DNA of 64,000 bases, taken from contig NZ_SGWQ01000005.1 in the NCBI RefSeq assembly GCF_004216555.1, forward strand, positions 124,001 through 188,000. Direction: 5' to 3'. Below the pieces are notes generated by a model. The model ran no database searches and was not told the DNA's origin. It worked only from the letters and a program-made list of their open reading frames with translations. The stretch is from Herbihabitans rhizosphaerae. GTDB taxonomy: Bacteria > Actinomycetota > Actinomycetes > Mycobacteriales > Pseudonocardiaceae. Shown piece by piece: positions 1 to 10,423 of the stretch. Within the stretch, counting starts at the first letter, position 1. The number at the start of each line of letters is the position of its first letter. The position numbers and the translations under genes are program-made.

Positions 1-2376
<2,376 letters not shown>

Positions 2377-2520
2377 GTGTTGAGCTTCCTTCCGACCCAG
2401 CTCGGGGCTTCGACTTGCCAGCCTCTTGGATGGAGGCGGGCAACCCGGACAGTCTATCTGCCCAGGTCAGCCCAGAAACTTAGGCTCGCGGGAAGCCTCC
2501 ACGAACGGCCCTGACCAGGG

Positions 2521-3270
2521 TTACCCGGTGAGCGCGGGCTCGGTGATGAGCAGCCGCTGGTAGACCGTGCGCAGTTCGCGTCCCGGTTCCACGCCCAGCT
2601 CGGTGCGCAGGTGGTGGCGGGCCCGGTGGTAGGCGGCGAGCGCGTCGGAGCGCCTGCCGTCCAGGTCGAGCGCCACGAGCAGGCGATACCAGGTCAGCTC
2701 GCGCAGGGGGTCCTCGGCGAGCATCGCCTGCAGTTCCCTGATCGCCTCGCCGGCGCGGTCGGTCGCGAGCAGCGAGTCGGTGAGCGCCTCGCGTGAGCGC
2801 CAGCGCAGTTCACGCAGCCGCGCCGCCTCGGTCGTGGCGTGGTCCGAGTCGAGCGGGGTGAACGGCTCGCCGCGCCACAGCCGCAGGGCGGCGCGCAGCC
2901 GGGTGGTCGCCGCGGCGGGGCTGCCGGAGGCGAGCAGCCGGCGCGCCTCGAGGTAACTATGTTCGAACAGCCGGGTGTCCAGCTCGTGGTCGTCGACGAG
3001 GATCCGGTACGCGCCGGGCCGGCCCTCGATCCGGCCGGGGAGCGCGCCGCGCAGCATCCACACGTAGGTCTTGAGGTTGTCCCGCACCGACGGCGGCCGG
3101 GCGTGCGGCCAGACCGCGTCGATGATCGCCTCGGTCGGCACCCACGTGTTGGGCGCGGCCAGCAGCGCGGTCAGCACGGTGCGCGGCTTGTCCGCGCCGA
3201 CGTCGATCTCGGTGCCGCCGTGGCGCACCCGCAGCGGGCCGAGCAGTCCGAACAGCACCATGTCGTTCAC
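2521..3270 (-). CDS. SARP/AfsR-family transcriptional activator
   Basis: A 249-residue regulator with the small SARP layout. The N-terminal OmpR-like winged helix (about 1-90; VLFGLLGPLRV, then KPRTVLTALL) is followed by a bacterial transcriptional activation domain of TPR-like helices ending ELGVEPGRELRTVYQRLL. SARPs bind direct heptamer repeats and activate secondary-metabolism or local genes. The GTG at 3270 has GAGGAGG upstream and overlaps the stop of the upstream membrane gene (GTGA), so the pair should be co-translated. No ATPase or sensor domain is present. The divergent promoter region carries heptamer repeats with 11-bp periodicity, suggesting autoregulation. No biosynthetic cluster is adjacent, so its targets are unknown. 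Confidence 0.9.
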   Translation of the reverse strand: MNDMVLFGLLGPLRVRHGGTEIDVGADKPRTVLTALLAAPNTWVPTEAIIDAVWPHARPPSVRDNLKTYVWMLRGALPGRIEGRPGAYRILVDDHELDTRLFEHSYLEARRLLASGSPAAATTRLRAALRLWRGEPFTPLDSDHATTEAARLRELRWRSREALTDSLLATDRAGEAIRELQAMLAEDPLRELTWYRLLVALDLDGRRSDALAAYHRARHHLRTELGVEPGRELRTVYQRLLITEPALTG

Positions 3271-3668
3271 CGGGCCCTCCTCAACGCGAACTGGACCGCC
3301 GGGTGTCGCATCGAGTCGGCGGTGACCTTCCTGGCGAACGCGGTGGCCGCGTCGATCTGCTTGACGACGGTCCGGGTCACGGCATTGACGGTGCGCGGTT
3401 GCGCGACCGCCTTCACGGGCGCCGGCCGCGGCGGCTCGACCACCGGCCGGGCGGGCGCGGCGGCGGGTGGTGCTGGGACGGCTCCTGGGGCGGGCCGAAC
3501 GACGGGCGCGGGCTTGGGCACCGCCGGGGCGGCGATCGGCACCCGCATGCCGGTGTGCGGGATCGGCTGCGATCCGATTCCGGTGAGCGTGGTGAGCAGC
3601 ACGGTGGCCACCACGCCTCCGAGCACCCAGCCGGCGGCTCTGACGATGGGCGACGACATCCAATCCAT
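3267..3668 (-). CDS. small Pro/Ala-rich single-pass membrane protein, operon with SARP
   Basis: I do not recognise the family. The 133-residue product has one hydrophobic helix (about 10-28), a long Pro/Ala/Val-rich stretch (about 42-95) and a basic C-terminal segment ending FALRRAR. The ATG at 3668 starts MDWMSS; a second ATG at 3659 is possible. Its stop overlaps the SARP start by four bases, so the two are translationally coupled. It may act as a membrane partner or signal input for the SARP, but only the gene arrangement supports that. Confidence 0.7.
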   Translation of the reverse strand: MDWMSSPIVRAAGWVLGGVVATVLLTTLTGIGSQPIPHTGMRVPIAAPAVPKPAPVVRPAPGAVPAPPAAAPARPVVEPPRPAPVKAVAQPRTVNAVTRTVVKQIDAATAFARKVTADSMRHPAVQFALRRAR

Positions 3669-3670
3669 GC

Positions 3671-3762
3671 CAAGACCGTGCAGCGCGCCGGTCTTCGCCG
3701 GGTCTTCCCGTGGTCTTCGAGCCGAAGACCAGCGGTTTTCATCGTGGTCTAAAGACCAGCGG
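3671..3762. promoter_or_regulatory. heptamer-repeat operator array in divergent promoter region
   Basis: GGTCTTC occurs three times at 3690-3696, 3701-3707 and 3712-3718, exactly 11 bp apart (heptamer plus 4-bp spacer). Further copies in inverted orientation lie at 3724-3730 (GAAGACC), 3751-3757 (AAAGACC) and 3671-3677 (CAAGACC). GGTCTAAAGACC at 3746-3757 is a perfect palindrome, and AAGACCAGCGG is repeated 27 bp apart. Direct heptamers with 11-bp periodicity are the established binding geometry for SARP proteins. The array sits between a SARP operon and a divergent membrane-protein gene. No clear -10 box was found on either strand. Confidence 0.6.
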
Positions 3763-3793
3763 CCTGGCCGTTCGCCCGGATACCGTCGCGCCG

Positions 3794-4456
3794 ATGCGAC
3801 AGGAATGGCAGAGGCCGAGGTCGAACACCGGGCTGATCATCGCGCTGGTGATCGGTCTGGTCGCGCTGGCCGGCATCGGCGTCGGGCTGTACTTCGCGGT
3901 GGCCGACGACGACGAGAAGCCGACCGCCGGTGGATCGACGGTCAGCCAGACCACCGAGGCCACGCCGACCAGTGAGCCGCCCGCCACGACGACGACTCGC
4001 CGCACGACGACCACCCCCGCCCTGCCGCCGGACAAGTACACGCGGCTGGCGCCCTGTGCGGAGGCGGCGCCCAAGCTCCCGATGCCGCCGCGCGCGCCCC
4101 ATCGGGACATCTACCAGGACCGCCATCTGACGTGGTGCACGTGGGTGAACGCGGCGAACAAGGACCACGCCAAGGTGGAATGGGCGCTGGAGCCGTCGAG
4201 CCGTTACAGGTCCGGGGCCGCCGAGCAGCGCCGCTTCTTCATCAACATTCGGCAGAACAAGCCCGACGCCCCGCTGCCGTTCGCCGAGTTGGCGTTCTTC
4301 GAGGGCAAGACCCCGGTGTGGAACTGCGTCCTCTACGTGCTCGACGGGAACGTGGTCGTGACCGTCTACCTCGGCGACAAGGAGCACCCGTCGGCGACGT
4401 GCCAGGCCGAGGCGACGAACATCGCGAAGGCCGCCGTCGAGGCGATCCCGAAGTGA
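3794..4456 (+). CDS. single-pass membrane protein with Cys-containing extracellular domain
   Basis: A 220-residue protein: short basic N-terminus, one hydrophobic helix (about 13-36), a Ser/Thr/Pro linker (about 45-82), then a C-terminal domain with four cysteines (LAPC, WCTW, WNCVL, ATCQAE). Four cysteines suggest two disulfides outside the membrane; the arrangement resembles actinobacterial DUF3558-type proteins, though I cannot confirm the family. I chose the ATG at 3794, since an upstream in-frame start at 3710 would lie inside the operator array. It is divergent from the SARP operon and shares its operator region, so it is a likely target. Its stop abuts the convergent GH15 stop with no gap. 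Confidence 0.75.
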   Translation: MRQEWQRPRSNTGLIIALVIGLVALAGIGVGLYFAVADDDEKPTAGGSTVSQTTEATPTSEPPATTTTRRTTTTPALPPDKYTRLAPCAEAAPKLPMPPRAPHRDIYQDRHLTWCTWVNAANKDHAKVEWALEPSSRYRSGAAEQRRFFINIRQNKPDAPLPFAELAFFEGKTPVWNCVLYVLDGNVVVTVYLGDKEHPSATCQAEATNIAKAAVEAIPK

Positions 4457-6364
4457 CTAGGGCCGCAGCCGCGCGGACTGGTCGGCGCGCTCTGCCCGGA
4501 TCACCGCCGTCACCGCGTTGATCAGCGCGAGGTGGGTGAACGCCTGCGGGAAGTTGCCGAGGTGCCGGCCGGTGCGCGAGTCGATCTCCTCCGCGTACAG
4601 CTGCAGCGAACTGGAGTAGGACAGCAGCTTCTCGCACAGCGCCCTGGCGCGCGGCAGCTCGCCGATCATGGCCAGCGCGGACACCAGCCAGAACGAGCAG
4701 ATCGTGAACGTGCCCTCCTCGCCGGCGAGCCCGTCCTCGGTGTGGTCCACGCGGTAGCGCAGCACCAGGCCGTCCTCGGTCAGCTCGTTGGCGATCGCCA
4801 GCACGGTCGCCTTCACCCGGTCGTCGGACGGCGGCAGGAACCCGAGCAGCGGGATCAGCAGCACCGAGGCGTCCAGCGCCTTGGTGCCGTAGTGCTGGGT
4901 GAACACGCCGCGATCGTCGACCGCGTTGGCGATCACGTCCTCGCGGATCTCGTCGGCGGCGGCCCGCCAGCGCACGGCCAGGTCGTGCTCGCCGCGCCCC
5001 TCGGCGAGCTTGGAGCCCGAGTCGCAGGCCATCCAGCAGGCGACCTTGGACGAGGTGAAGTGCTGCGCGCCCGAGCGCACCTCCCAGATGCCCTGGTCCG
5101 GCTCGCGCCACTGCGCCAGACACTGCTCGACCTGCTCGTTCACGATCTGCCAGAGCCGGTCGTCCAGCCCGTCGCGGGACTTGGTGTACAGGTGGATCGC
5201 GCCGACGACCGCGCCCCACAGGTCGTGCTGTTTCTGCGTGTACGCCGCGTTGCCGACCCGGACGGGCTTGGCGCCCTCGTATCCGGAGAGGTGGTCAAGC
5301 GTGGACTCGTCCAACTTCTGCTCGGACCCGACGCCGTACATGATCTGCAGCTCGCCGCGCTCGGACTCGGCGAGGTCGGCGATGTAGTAGAAGAAGTCGT
5401 TCGCCTCCCAGTCGTACCCGAGCGTGTAGAGCGCCCAGAGCGTGAAGGTGGCGTCGCGGATCCAGGTGTACCGGTAGTCCCAGTTGCGCTCACCGCCCGG
5501 CGTCTCGGGCAGCGAGGTGGTGGCGGCGGCGACCATCGCCCCGGTCGGCGCGAACGTCAGGCCCTTGAGGGTGAGCGCGCTGCGCTGCAGGTAGGCCCGC
5601 CACGGGTGGTCGGGGAAGCGGCCGCGGTCGAGCCAGTGCTGCCAGTGGTGGCAGGTCCAGCGCAGCCGGTCACGCGCCTCCTCGAACGTGCGCGGCGGCG
5701 CGTGCTCGCTCCAGGACAGTGCCACGAACCGGCACTCGCCCTCCTTGAGCAGCGTGCGGGCGGTGGCGCGCGGGCCCTCGACGCCGACGTTGATGTCGGT
5801 GGTGATGCGCAACTGGACGTCGGACTCCTCGGTGGTGGCGATCAGCTCGTGGTAGCCGTCGGCCGGGTAGGACCAACGCGCGGCGTGTTGCCCGTAGTCG
5901 AACACCGGCTCGCAGTCCATCCGCACCTGGACCTGGCCGTTCACGCAGCGCATCGTGCGCAGCAGGACGTGGTCGGCGTCGTAGTCGGTTGGCGCGCGCT
6001 TGTGTGTGCGCGAGCGGTCGTTCTCGTGGTGCCACGGGCCGACCAGCAGCGCGTCGTTCACCACGAGCCAGCCGTCCGGCGTCCACCAGCTGGTCTCGAG
6101 CACGTTGGTGCCGGGGATGTATCGCCGCGCGGCCGGCACCTCGACGGTGGCCGGCCCGACCCGGAAGCTGCCGGCGCCGCGGTCCAGGATCGCGCCGAAC
6201 ACGCTCGGCGAGTCCATCCTCGGCAGGCACAGCCACTCGATGTTGCCGCCGGGGGCGACCAGCGCGGTGGTCTCGCAGTCGGACAGGAACCCGTAGTCGC
6301 CGATCGGCGGAAAGCCGCCCGACTCGAGTGGTCCGACCGGTCCGAATCCCACGACTTCCTCCAC
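4457..6364 (-). CDS. GH15 family glycosidase (trehalase/glucoamylase-like)
   Basis: The 635-residue product has the full GH15 architecture: an N-terminal beta-sandwich starting IGDYGFLSDCETTALV and WLCLPRMDSPSVFG, then an (alpha/alpha)6 barrel with NWDYRYTWIRDATF and an acidic active-site region around SYEGAKPVRVGNAAYTQKQ. Actinobacterial homologues include trehalases and glucoamylase-like enzymes, so the substrate is an alpha-linked glucoside, perhaps trehalose. No signal peptide is seen, so it should be cytoplasmic. It starts at GTG 6364 without an obvious Shine-Dalgarno. It stands alone, convergent with the upstream membrane gene and in the same orientation as the S9 peptidase. Confidence 0.92.
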   Translation of the reverse strand: MEEVVGFGPVGPLESGGFPPIGDYGFLSDCETTALVAPGGNIEWLCLPRMDSPSVFGAILDRGAGSFRVGPATVEVPAARRYIPGTNVLETSWWTPDGWLVVNDALLVGPWHHENDRSRTHKRAPTDYDADHVLLRTMRCVNGQVQVRMDCEPVFDYGQHAARWSYPADGYHELIATTEESDVQLRITTDINVGVEGPRATARTLLKEGECRFVALSWSEHAPPRTFEEARDRLRWTCHHWQHWLDRGRFPDHPWRAYLQRSALTLKGLTFAPTGAMVAAATTSLPETPGGERNWDYRYTWIRDATFTLWALYTLGYDWEANDFFYYIADLAESERGELQIMYGVGSEQKLDESTLDHLSGYEGAKPVRVGNAAYTQKQHDLWGAVVGAIHLYTKSRDGLDDRLWQIVNEQVEQCLAQWREPDQGIWEVRSGAQHFTSSKVACWMACDSGSKLAEGRGEHDLAVRWRAAADEIREDVIANAVDDRGVFTQHYGTKALDASVLLIPLLGFLPPSDDRVKATVLAIANELTEDGLVLRYRVDHTEDGLAGEEGTFTICSFWLVSALAMIGELPRARALCEKLLSYSSSLQLYAEEIDSRTGRHLGNFPQAFTHLALINAVTAVIRAERADQSARLRP

Positions 6365-6429
6365 GCACGCCGACTACACCGTGCGACGATTGTGCCCTGG
6401 ATCACCGCCTGGCCAAACCCCGGGGTTGA

Positions 6430-8337
6430 TCATCTACGCCAGGCCGCCCGCATCGCGTCCCAGCGCGCGTACTGGTCCACAGTGGACGGGTCGTCGGACC
6501 GGCGGTCGAGCAGCCAGTAGTCGAACCACTGGAGGTTGCGGTTCATCGCGGCGGCGCGGTTGGCCGGCTGTTGGAGCAGGTGGTTCTCGCCGGGGAAGGT
6601 GACCAGTTCGGCGGGGGTCGTGCGCGCCCGCACGTAGCTGTACAACTCGGTGTTCGCCACGCTGTTGCCCTCGGCCATCTGGAACAGCAGCGGGGCCTTC
6701 ACCTTGTGCGCGTTGAGGTCCGGGGCGAACTCGCGCCACCGCTGCTCGGCCGCCGGGTCGACAGGCGAGCCGCCGAACGCCCCGTCCAGGATCTGCTTCG
6801 GCGGACCGACGGCACCGAGAATCCAGTAGCCGGCCGTGCCGCCTCCGCCGTCGCCCATGGTCGCGGCGCTGAACGTGTCGGTGTGCGCCACGGCGAGTTC
6901 GGCGATCTCGGCGCCCCGGCTGTAGCCGGTGATGCCGACGCGCGCCGGATCGAGCAGGCCGCTGTCCACTCCTGCCTTGACGGCGGCCCGCATGGTGGCC
7001 ACCGCGTCCAGCCCGAGGTTGCGCTTGGTCTCCTCCCAGTCCTTGCCCGGCTGTGGGAACACGCCCGTGGAATCGTTCACCAACAGCACCACGTAGCCGC
7101 GCTGGGCGAGCACCTGCGAGGCCGCGTCCCATTCGAACCACGGCGACATGAACCGCTCGCCCGCGCCGTGGCCGTGCGTGATCACGACGGCCGGGCAGCG
7201 CTTTCCGTCGCCGCACTCCGGTGGAGTGATCACATATCCGGTGGCCTTCTTGCCGTAGGCGTTGGTCCATTCCTGGCGGACGGGCGACAGGAATGTGACA
7301 CCGCGGAACCATGGGTTCGGGTCGTACCCGTCGCGCACGCTGGCGGTCGGCTTGTCGACCACGGCCAGCCGCGGCGGGACACCGGACTCCTCGCGGACGC
7401 ACACGCCGCGGTCGCCGTCCGCGCTGACCGATTCGGCCGAGCACACGCCGCGCTGGCCGGGCACCTGCGGCAGTTGTTCGCGCCACCTCGGCGCGGTCAG
7501 ATCCTTGGGGTCCACAGTGGACAGTTGCCCGGTGGTCACGTCCACGGTCCACGCGCGGCCGTAGTAGTTCAGCTCGATCCGCTTGCCGTCGGCGGACCAG
7601 GCCTGCTCTGGCCCCCACCCGTCCACGGCGGTCAGATCGAGGTCGGCGAGGTGTTTCGTCTGCCCGGTCAACGGATCGGCGGCCCAGACCTCGTGCCGGG
7701 GCCGCGCGCCGTACTGACCCTCCACATAGGACTGGATGCCCATGGTCGCCGAGTCGTAGACCACGCCGCCGGTGCGCGGTGCGGTGCCGATCAGGCGGGG
7801 CGCGGTGAACGCGACGGCCCGCCCGTCCGGCGACCACGAGTGGTGCAGCACCTTGGACAGGTGCGGCGGGATCACCGCGTTGAAGAACGGCAGGCGCTGC
7901 CCGCCGACCGGCACGGCGGGCACCGGCGAGGAGAACAGTTTCCTTGGTGTGCCACCGAAAGCGGGCACGGTCCACACCTCGCCGGCACCGTCGACCGGCG
8001 CCACGTAGGTAATCGCGTGGCTGTCCGGGGTCCACGAGATCTCGGCGATCCGCTCGAGGCGCCCGCGCACCGTCGCCACGGTTCGGGGCCGGTCCGGCGC
8101 GTCGGTGTCCACGACCATGAGCCGGCTCGTCACCGTGTTGTCCACTGTGGACGGTTCGGTGACGGTGAACGCCGCGCGGCGGCCGTCGGCGGTGATCGCC
8201 GTGTGCGGGATGCGCCGGATCTCGGCCACGTCCCGCACGGTCATCGGCCGGGTCGTCTCCGGCTGCGCGGCCGAAGCCGGAACCGCCCCGGTCACGGTCA
8301 CCACTCCCACCGCGATCGCGGTCATCGTGCGCTTCAT
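6430..8337 (-). CDS. secreted S9-family prolyl oligopeptidase-like hydrolase
   Basis: A 635-residue exported serine hydrolase. A signal peptide (MKRTMTAIAV to about residue 25, ending ASAA) precedes WD40-like propeller repeats (about 40-360) and a C-terminal alpha/beta hydrolase domain. The nucleophile is Ser in ITGYSRGAEIAE. The putative histidine is in FPGENHLLQQP, near WFDYWL at the C-terminus. The acid position reads MAEGNS, with Glu where Asp is usual. The HxxxQP ending resembles the isopeptidase-like (Atxe2-type) branch of S9, but no lasso-peptide genes are nearby. The start is uncertain: ATG 8337 gives a clean signal peptide, and ATG 8373 is also in frame. Three GTCCACWGTGGAC palindromes lie in the gene. 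Confidence 0.88.
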   Translation of the reverse strand: MKRTMTAIAVGVVTVTGAVPASAAQPETTRPMTVRDVAEIRRIPHTAITADGRRAAFTVTEPSTVDNTVTSRLMVVDTDAPDRPRTVATVRGRLERIAEISWTPDSHAITYVAPVDGAGEVWTVPAFGGTPRKLFSSPVPAVPVGGQRLPFFNAVIPPHLSKVLHHSWSPDGRAVAFTAPRLIGTAPRTGGVVYDSATMGIQSYVEGQYGARPRHEVWAADPLTGQTKHLADLDLTAVDGWGPEQAWSADGKRIELNYYGRAWTVDVTTGQLSTVDPKDLTAPRWREQLPQVPGQRGVCSAESVSADGDRGVCVREESGVPPRLAVVDKPTASVRDGYDPNPWFRGVTFLSPVRQEWTNAYGKKATGYVITPPECGDGKRCPAVVITHGHGAGERFMSPWFEWDAASQVLAQRGYVVLLVNDSTGVFPQPGKDWEETKRNLGLDAVATMRAAVKAGVDSGLLDPARVGITGYSRGAEIAELAVAHTDTFSAATMGDGGGGTAGYWILGAVGPPKQILDGAFGGSPVDPAAEQRWREFAPDLNAHKVKAPLLFQMAEGNSVANTELYSYVRARTTPAELVTFPGENHLLQQPANRAAAMNRNLQWFDYWLLDRRSDDPSTVDQYARWDAMRAAWRR

Positions 8338-8445
8338 GATCACCAGAGTCACCGCGTGAGCACGCTCTGACATCGGGGAATGCCCGGAGCCGACCCTGGT
8401 CTTGGCGGTTCCACGGGAAACATCGGACCGGTTACGGTTACCGGC

Positions 8446-8850
8446 ATGGCCCGCGTGTTCCACGGCATCACCGACGGTCCGGCACCCGACGCGATCGTGG
8501 TGAACCACGGCGAGCTCGATCCGTGGACGTCCTACTTCACCGACTGGTGGATCCTGGCGGCGGTGGGCGCGGCGTGTGGGGCGGCGGACGGCAAGCGCGG
8601 CACGGTGTTCCGGGTGCCGTGGGACCAGGTCGACGCGATCTTCGAGCAGCCCGAGCGCGCTCAACTGCGGCTTCGCGGCGCCGGGTCGATCGACCGCTGC
8701 CCCGGGCTGGCCTACGCGCGGGACAAGGGCGCGGTGTCGGTGACCGGTTCGGTGGAGGAGCCGGACTTCGAGTCGCCGGTCGGCCCGGCCGAGCTGCGTG
8801 ACGCAGCGGCCCGCCACGCGTCGGACATCCCATGGAAGACCGGTGACTGA
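8446..8850 (+). CDS. short paralogue of the 9788 membrane protein family
   Basis: A 134-residue protein of unknown function, clearly related to the protein at 9788-10408. Shared elements are VFHxIxDGP near the start, RVPWxxI/V, RCPGLAxAR and IPWxT at the end. Compared with that paralogue it has lost the central membrane region, keeping only one weak hydrophobic stretch (about 30-45), which suggests an internal deletion. I chose the ATG at 8446 because the shared MAxxVFH start aligns there. Its end overlaps the GTG of the next gene by 8 bp, so the two are probably co-expressed. Confidence 0.65.
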   Translation: MARVFHGITDGPAPDAIVVNHGELDPWTSYFTDWWILAAVGAACGAADGKRGTVFRVPWDQVDAIFEQPERAQLRLRGAGSIDRCPGLAYARDKGAVSVTGSVEEPDFESPVGPAELRDAAARHASDIPWKTGD

Positions 8851-9463
8851 CCCGGCAGCACGCAAGCGGGCGGTGCGGTGGCAGTCGCGCCGCCGCCGCT
8901 GGGGCGCGCGCTGGCGGCGGTGGTTCCCCGAGCCGAAGACCGACGAGCCGGCGTCGCGCTGGGCGGCCGTCGGTCAGTCGGTCGGAACACTGGCGATCGC
9001 CGTGGGGTTGGCCGGCGGCGTGTTCCTCGGCGCGTCCACGGTGCGCACCGCGTCCGGGTACCAGCCGGGCGATCCGGCCGGCACGGTGCCGGCGAAGGTG
9101 CTCGGCTGCGCGGAGTCCGACCCGATCAGCTGGTACGGATTCGGTCGGTGGGCCGAGTGCGAGGTCGAGATCATCTGGAAGGACAGGCCCACCACCATCG
9201 TGCTGGAGGCGCCCGGTCTCCACGTCGAGGACGAGGGCCGCACGGTGGAGTTGGAGCGGTTCGCCCAGCACGACTCGGAGTCGGGCCGCACGGGCTACGA
9301 CTACTCACCAGTCGGCACCATGCACAGCGACTGGCTGTACTTCGGCGTCGCCATCCCCTTGACCGTCCTCGCCGCACTGCTCGGCCTGCTCGTGTGCGCG
9401 GCCGCCGCGGCCACCGTCGACGCGGTGCGCACGGCACTTCGGCGCGATCGCGAGGACCAGTGA
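8843..9463 (+). CDS. two-pass membrane protein of unknown function
   Basis: A 206-residue protein with a strongly basic N-terminus (about 1-30, many Arg/Trp), a transmembrane helix (about 45-65), an extracytoplasmic domain with two cysteines (LGCAES, AECEVE; likely a disulfide), and a second helix (about 165-190) before a basic tail. The family is not recognised. The GTG at 8843 overlaps the preceding gene, and the stop TGA at 9461 overlaps the ATG of the decayed paralogue at 9463. This makes a tight three-gene arrangement with the 8446 family. Confidence 0.65.
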   Translation: MTDPAARKRAVRWQSRRRRWGARWRRWFPEPKTDEPASRWAAVGQSVGTLAIAVGLAGGVFLGASTVRTASGYQPGDPAGTVPAKVLGCAESDPISWYGFGRWAECEVEIIWKDRPTTIVLEAPGLHVEDEGRTVELERFAQHDSESGRTGYDYSPVGTMHSDWLYFGVAIPLTVLAALLGLLVCAAAAATVDAVRTALRRDREDQ

Positions 9464-9760
9464 TGCCCGACGTATTCGGCGACCTCGATGACCGACCGGC
9501 CGAGGATGCCGTGGTCTACGACTACGGCACTCGAGCGAGGATGACCTCAAGTCGATCACCGTCACGCTCCGGGGACCGGAGTCCGTCGCCCACTGTCCCG
9601 GCTTGCCGAGGCTCGGGGTGTCGCCACGCCCCAACGCGGCGAGTCACCCTTCTTCCGTCTTTCTCCGCCACACCGTCAAGCCGCGGTCGAGCTACGTCGC
9701 CACGTGGATCGCCTGTCACCGCGGGAAGTGTGCAGGCGAGACCTCGGGCCCAAGAAGTGA
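9463..9760 (+). pseudogene. decayed third copy of the 8446/9788 family
   Basis: From ATG 9463 the first frame reads MPDVFGDLDDRPAEDAVVYD, matching the N-terminus of the 9788 protein (VFHDIEDGPDAEALVVDHG). The match then moves to a second frame (ITVTLRGPESVAHCPGL, compare LWLTGPGAVRRCPGL). It then moves to a third frame (AEARGVATPQRGESPFFRLS, then QAAVELRRHV, compare KLRAEIERHA), closing at TGA 9758-9760. At least two frameshifts and a large internal deletion removing the membrane segment are needed. It cannot make the family protein. Confidence 0.75.
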
Positions 9761-9787
9761 TCTGGCCATCCTGGTTAGGGTGACGCC

Positions 9788-10408
9788 ATGGCGAACGGCA
9801 GCGTGTTTCACGACATCGAGGACGGCCCGGACGCGGAGGCGCTGGTCGTGGACCACGGCACCGGCGGCGGGAAGACCATGCTCCTCAACGGAGTTCTGTG
9901 GCTGGTGGTCACCTACGGCGGCTCGGTCTTCATCGCGAGCGAGATCTCCGCTGACGACAACGCATGGACGTTCTACTTCCGGTTCTTCTGGTGGCTGCTG
10001 CCGATCTTCGGCGGGATGATCGTCTACGGGTTGCTGCGCCAGTTCGGCGTGATCGGCGGACGCGCCGGGATGGCGATCGACCGCCGGGGGATCTGGTGGC
10101 GGGAAACCGCCCGCGACACGCTGCTCCGCGTACCCTGGACGGAGATCAAGAACATCGCCGCGCAGACCGCGAGCACCGAGCACACCACGCCGAACGTGCG
10201 GCTGTGGCTGACCGGTCCGGGAGCCGTGCGGCGCTGCCCCGGGCTCGCCGAGGCGCGCGGGCGGATGACCGTGCACGACGCGAACGAGCGTCCGTTCGTC
10301 GATCTCCCCGGAGGCATCAAACAGGACAAGCTGCGGGCCGAGATCGAGCGGCACGCCCCCGGCATTCCGTGGGACACCCGTTGGGGCGTCTGGAAAGCCG
10401 GGGACTGA
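9788..10408 (+). CDS. two-pass membrane protein, intact member of a local paralogue family
   Basis: A 206-residue protein with two hydrophobic helices (about 32-50 and 60-80) followed by a cytoplasmic PH-like domain. That domain contains GMAIDRRGIWWRE, RVPWTEIKNI, VRLWLTGPG, RRCPGL and a final IPWDTRWGVWKAGD. It is the fullest of the three local copies (8446-8850, the pseudogene at 9463-9760, and this one). The fold suggestion rests on the alternating hydrophobic/aromatic pattern only; no function is known. It starts at ATG 9788 and is convergent with the ESX-type operon 15 bp downstream. Confidence 0.7.
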   Translation: MANGSVFHDIEDGPDAEALVVDHGTGGGKTMLLNGVLWLVVTYGGSVFIASEISADDNAWTFYFRFFWWLLPIFGGMIVYGLLRQFGVIGGRAGMAIDRRGIWWRETARDTLLRVPWTEIKNIAAQTASTEHTTPNVRLWLTGPGAVRRCPGLAEARGRMTVHDANERPFVDLPGGIKQDKLRAEIERHAPGIPWDTRWGVWKAGD

Positions 10409-10423
10409 CCGCCTGCTCGATGC

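Noticed and set aside
8408-8422. parS-like GTTCCACGGGAAACA
   Set aside because: The central ACGT needed for ParB symmetry is changed to ACGG and it is far from parAB; probably chance.
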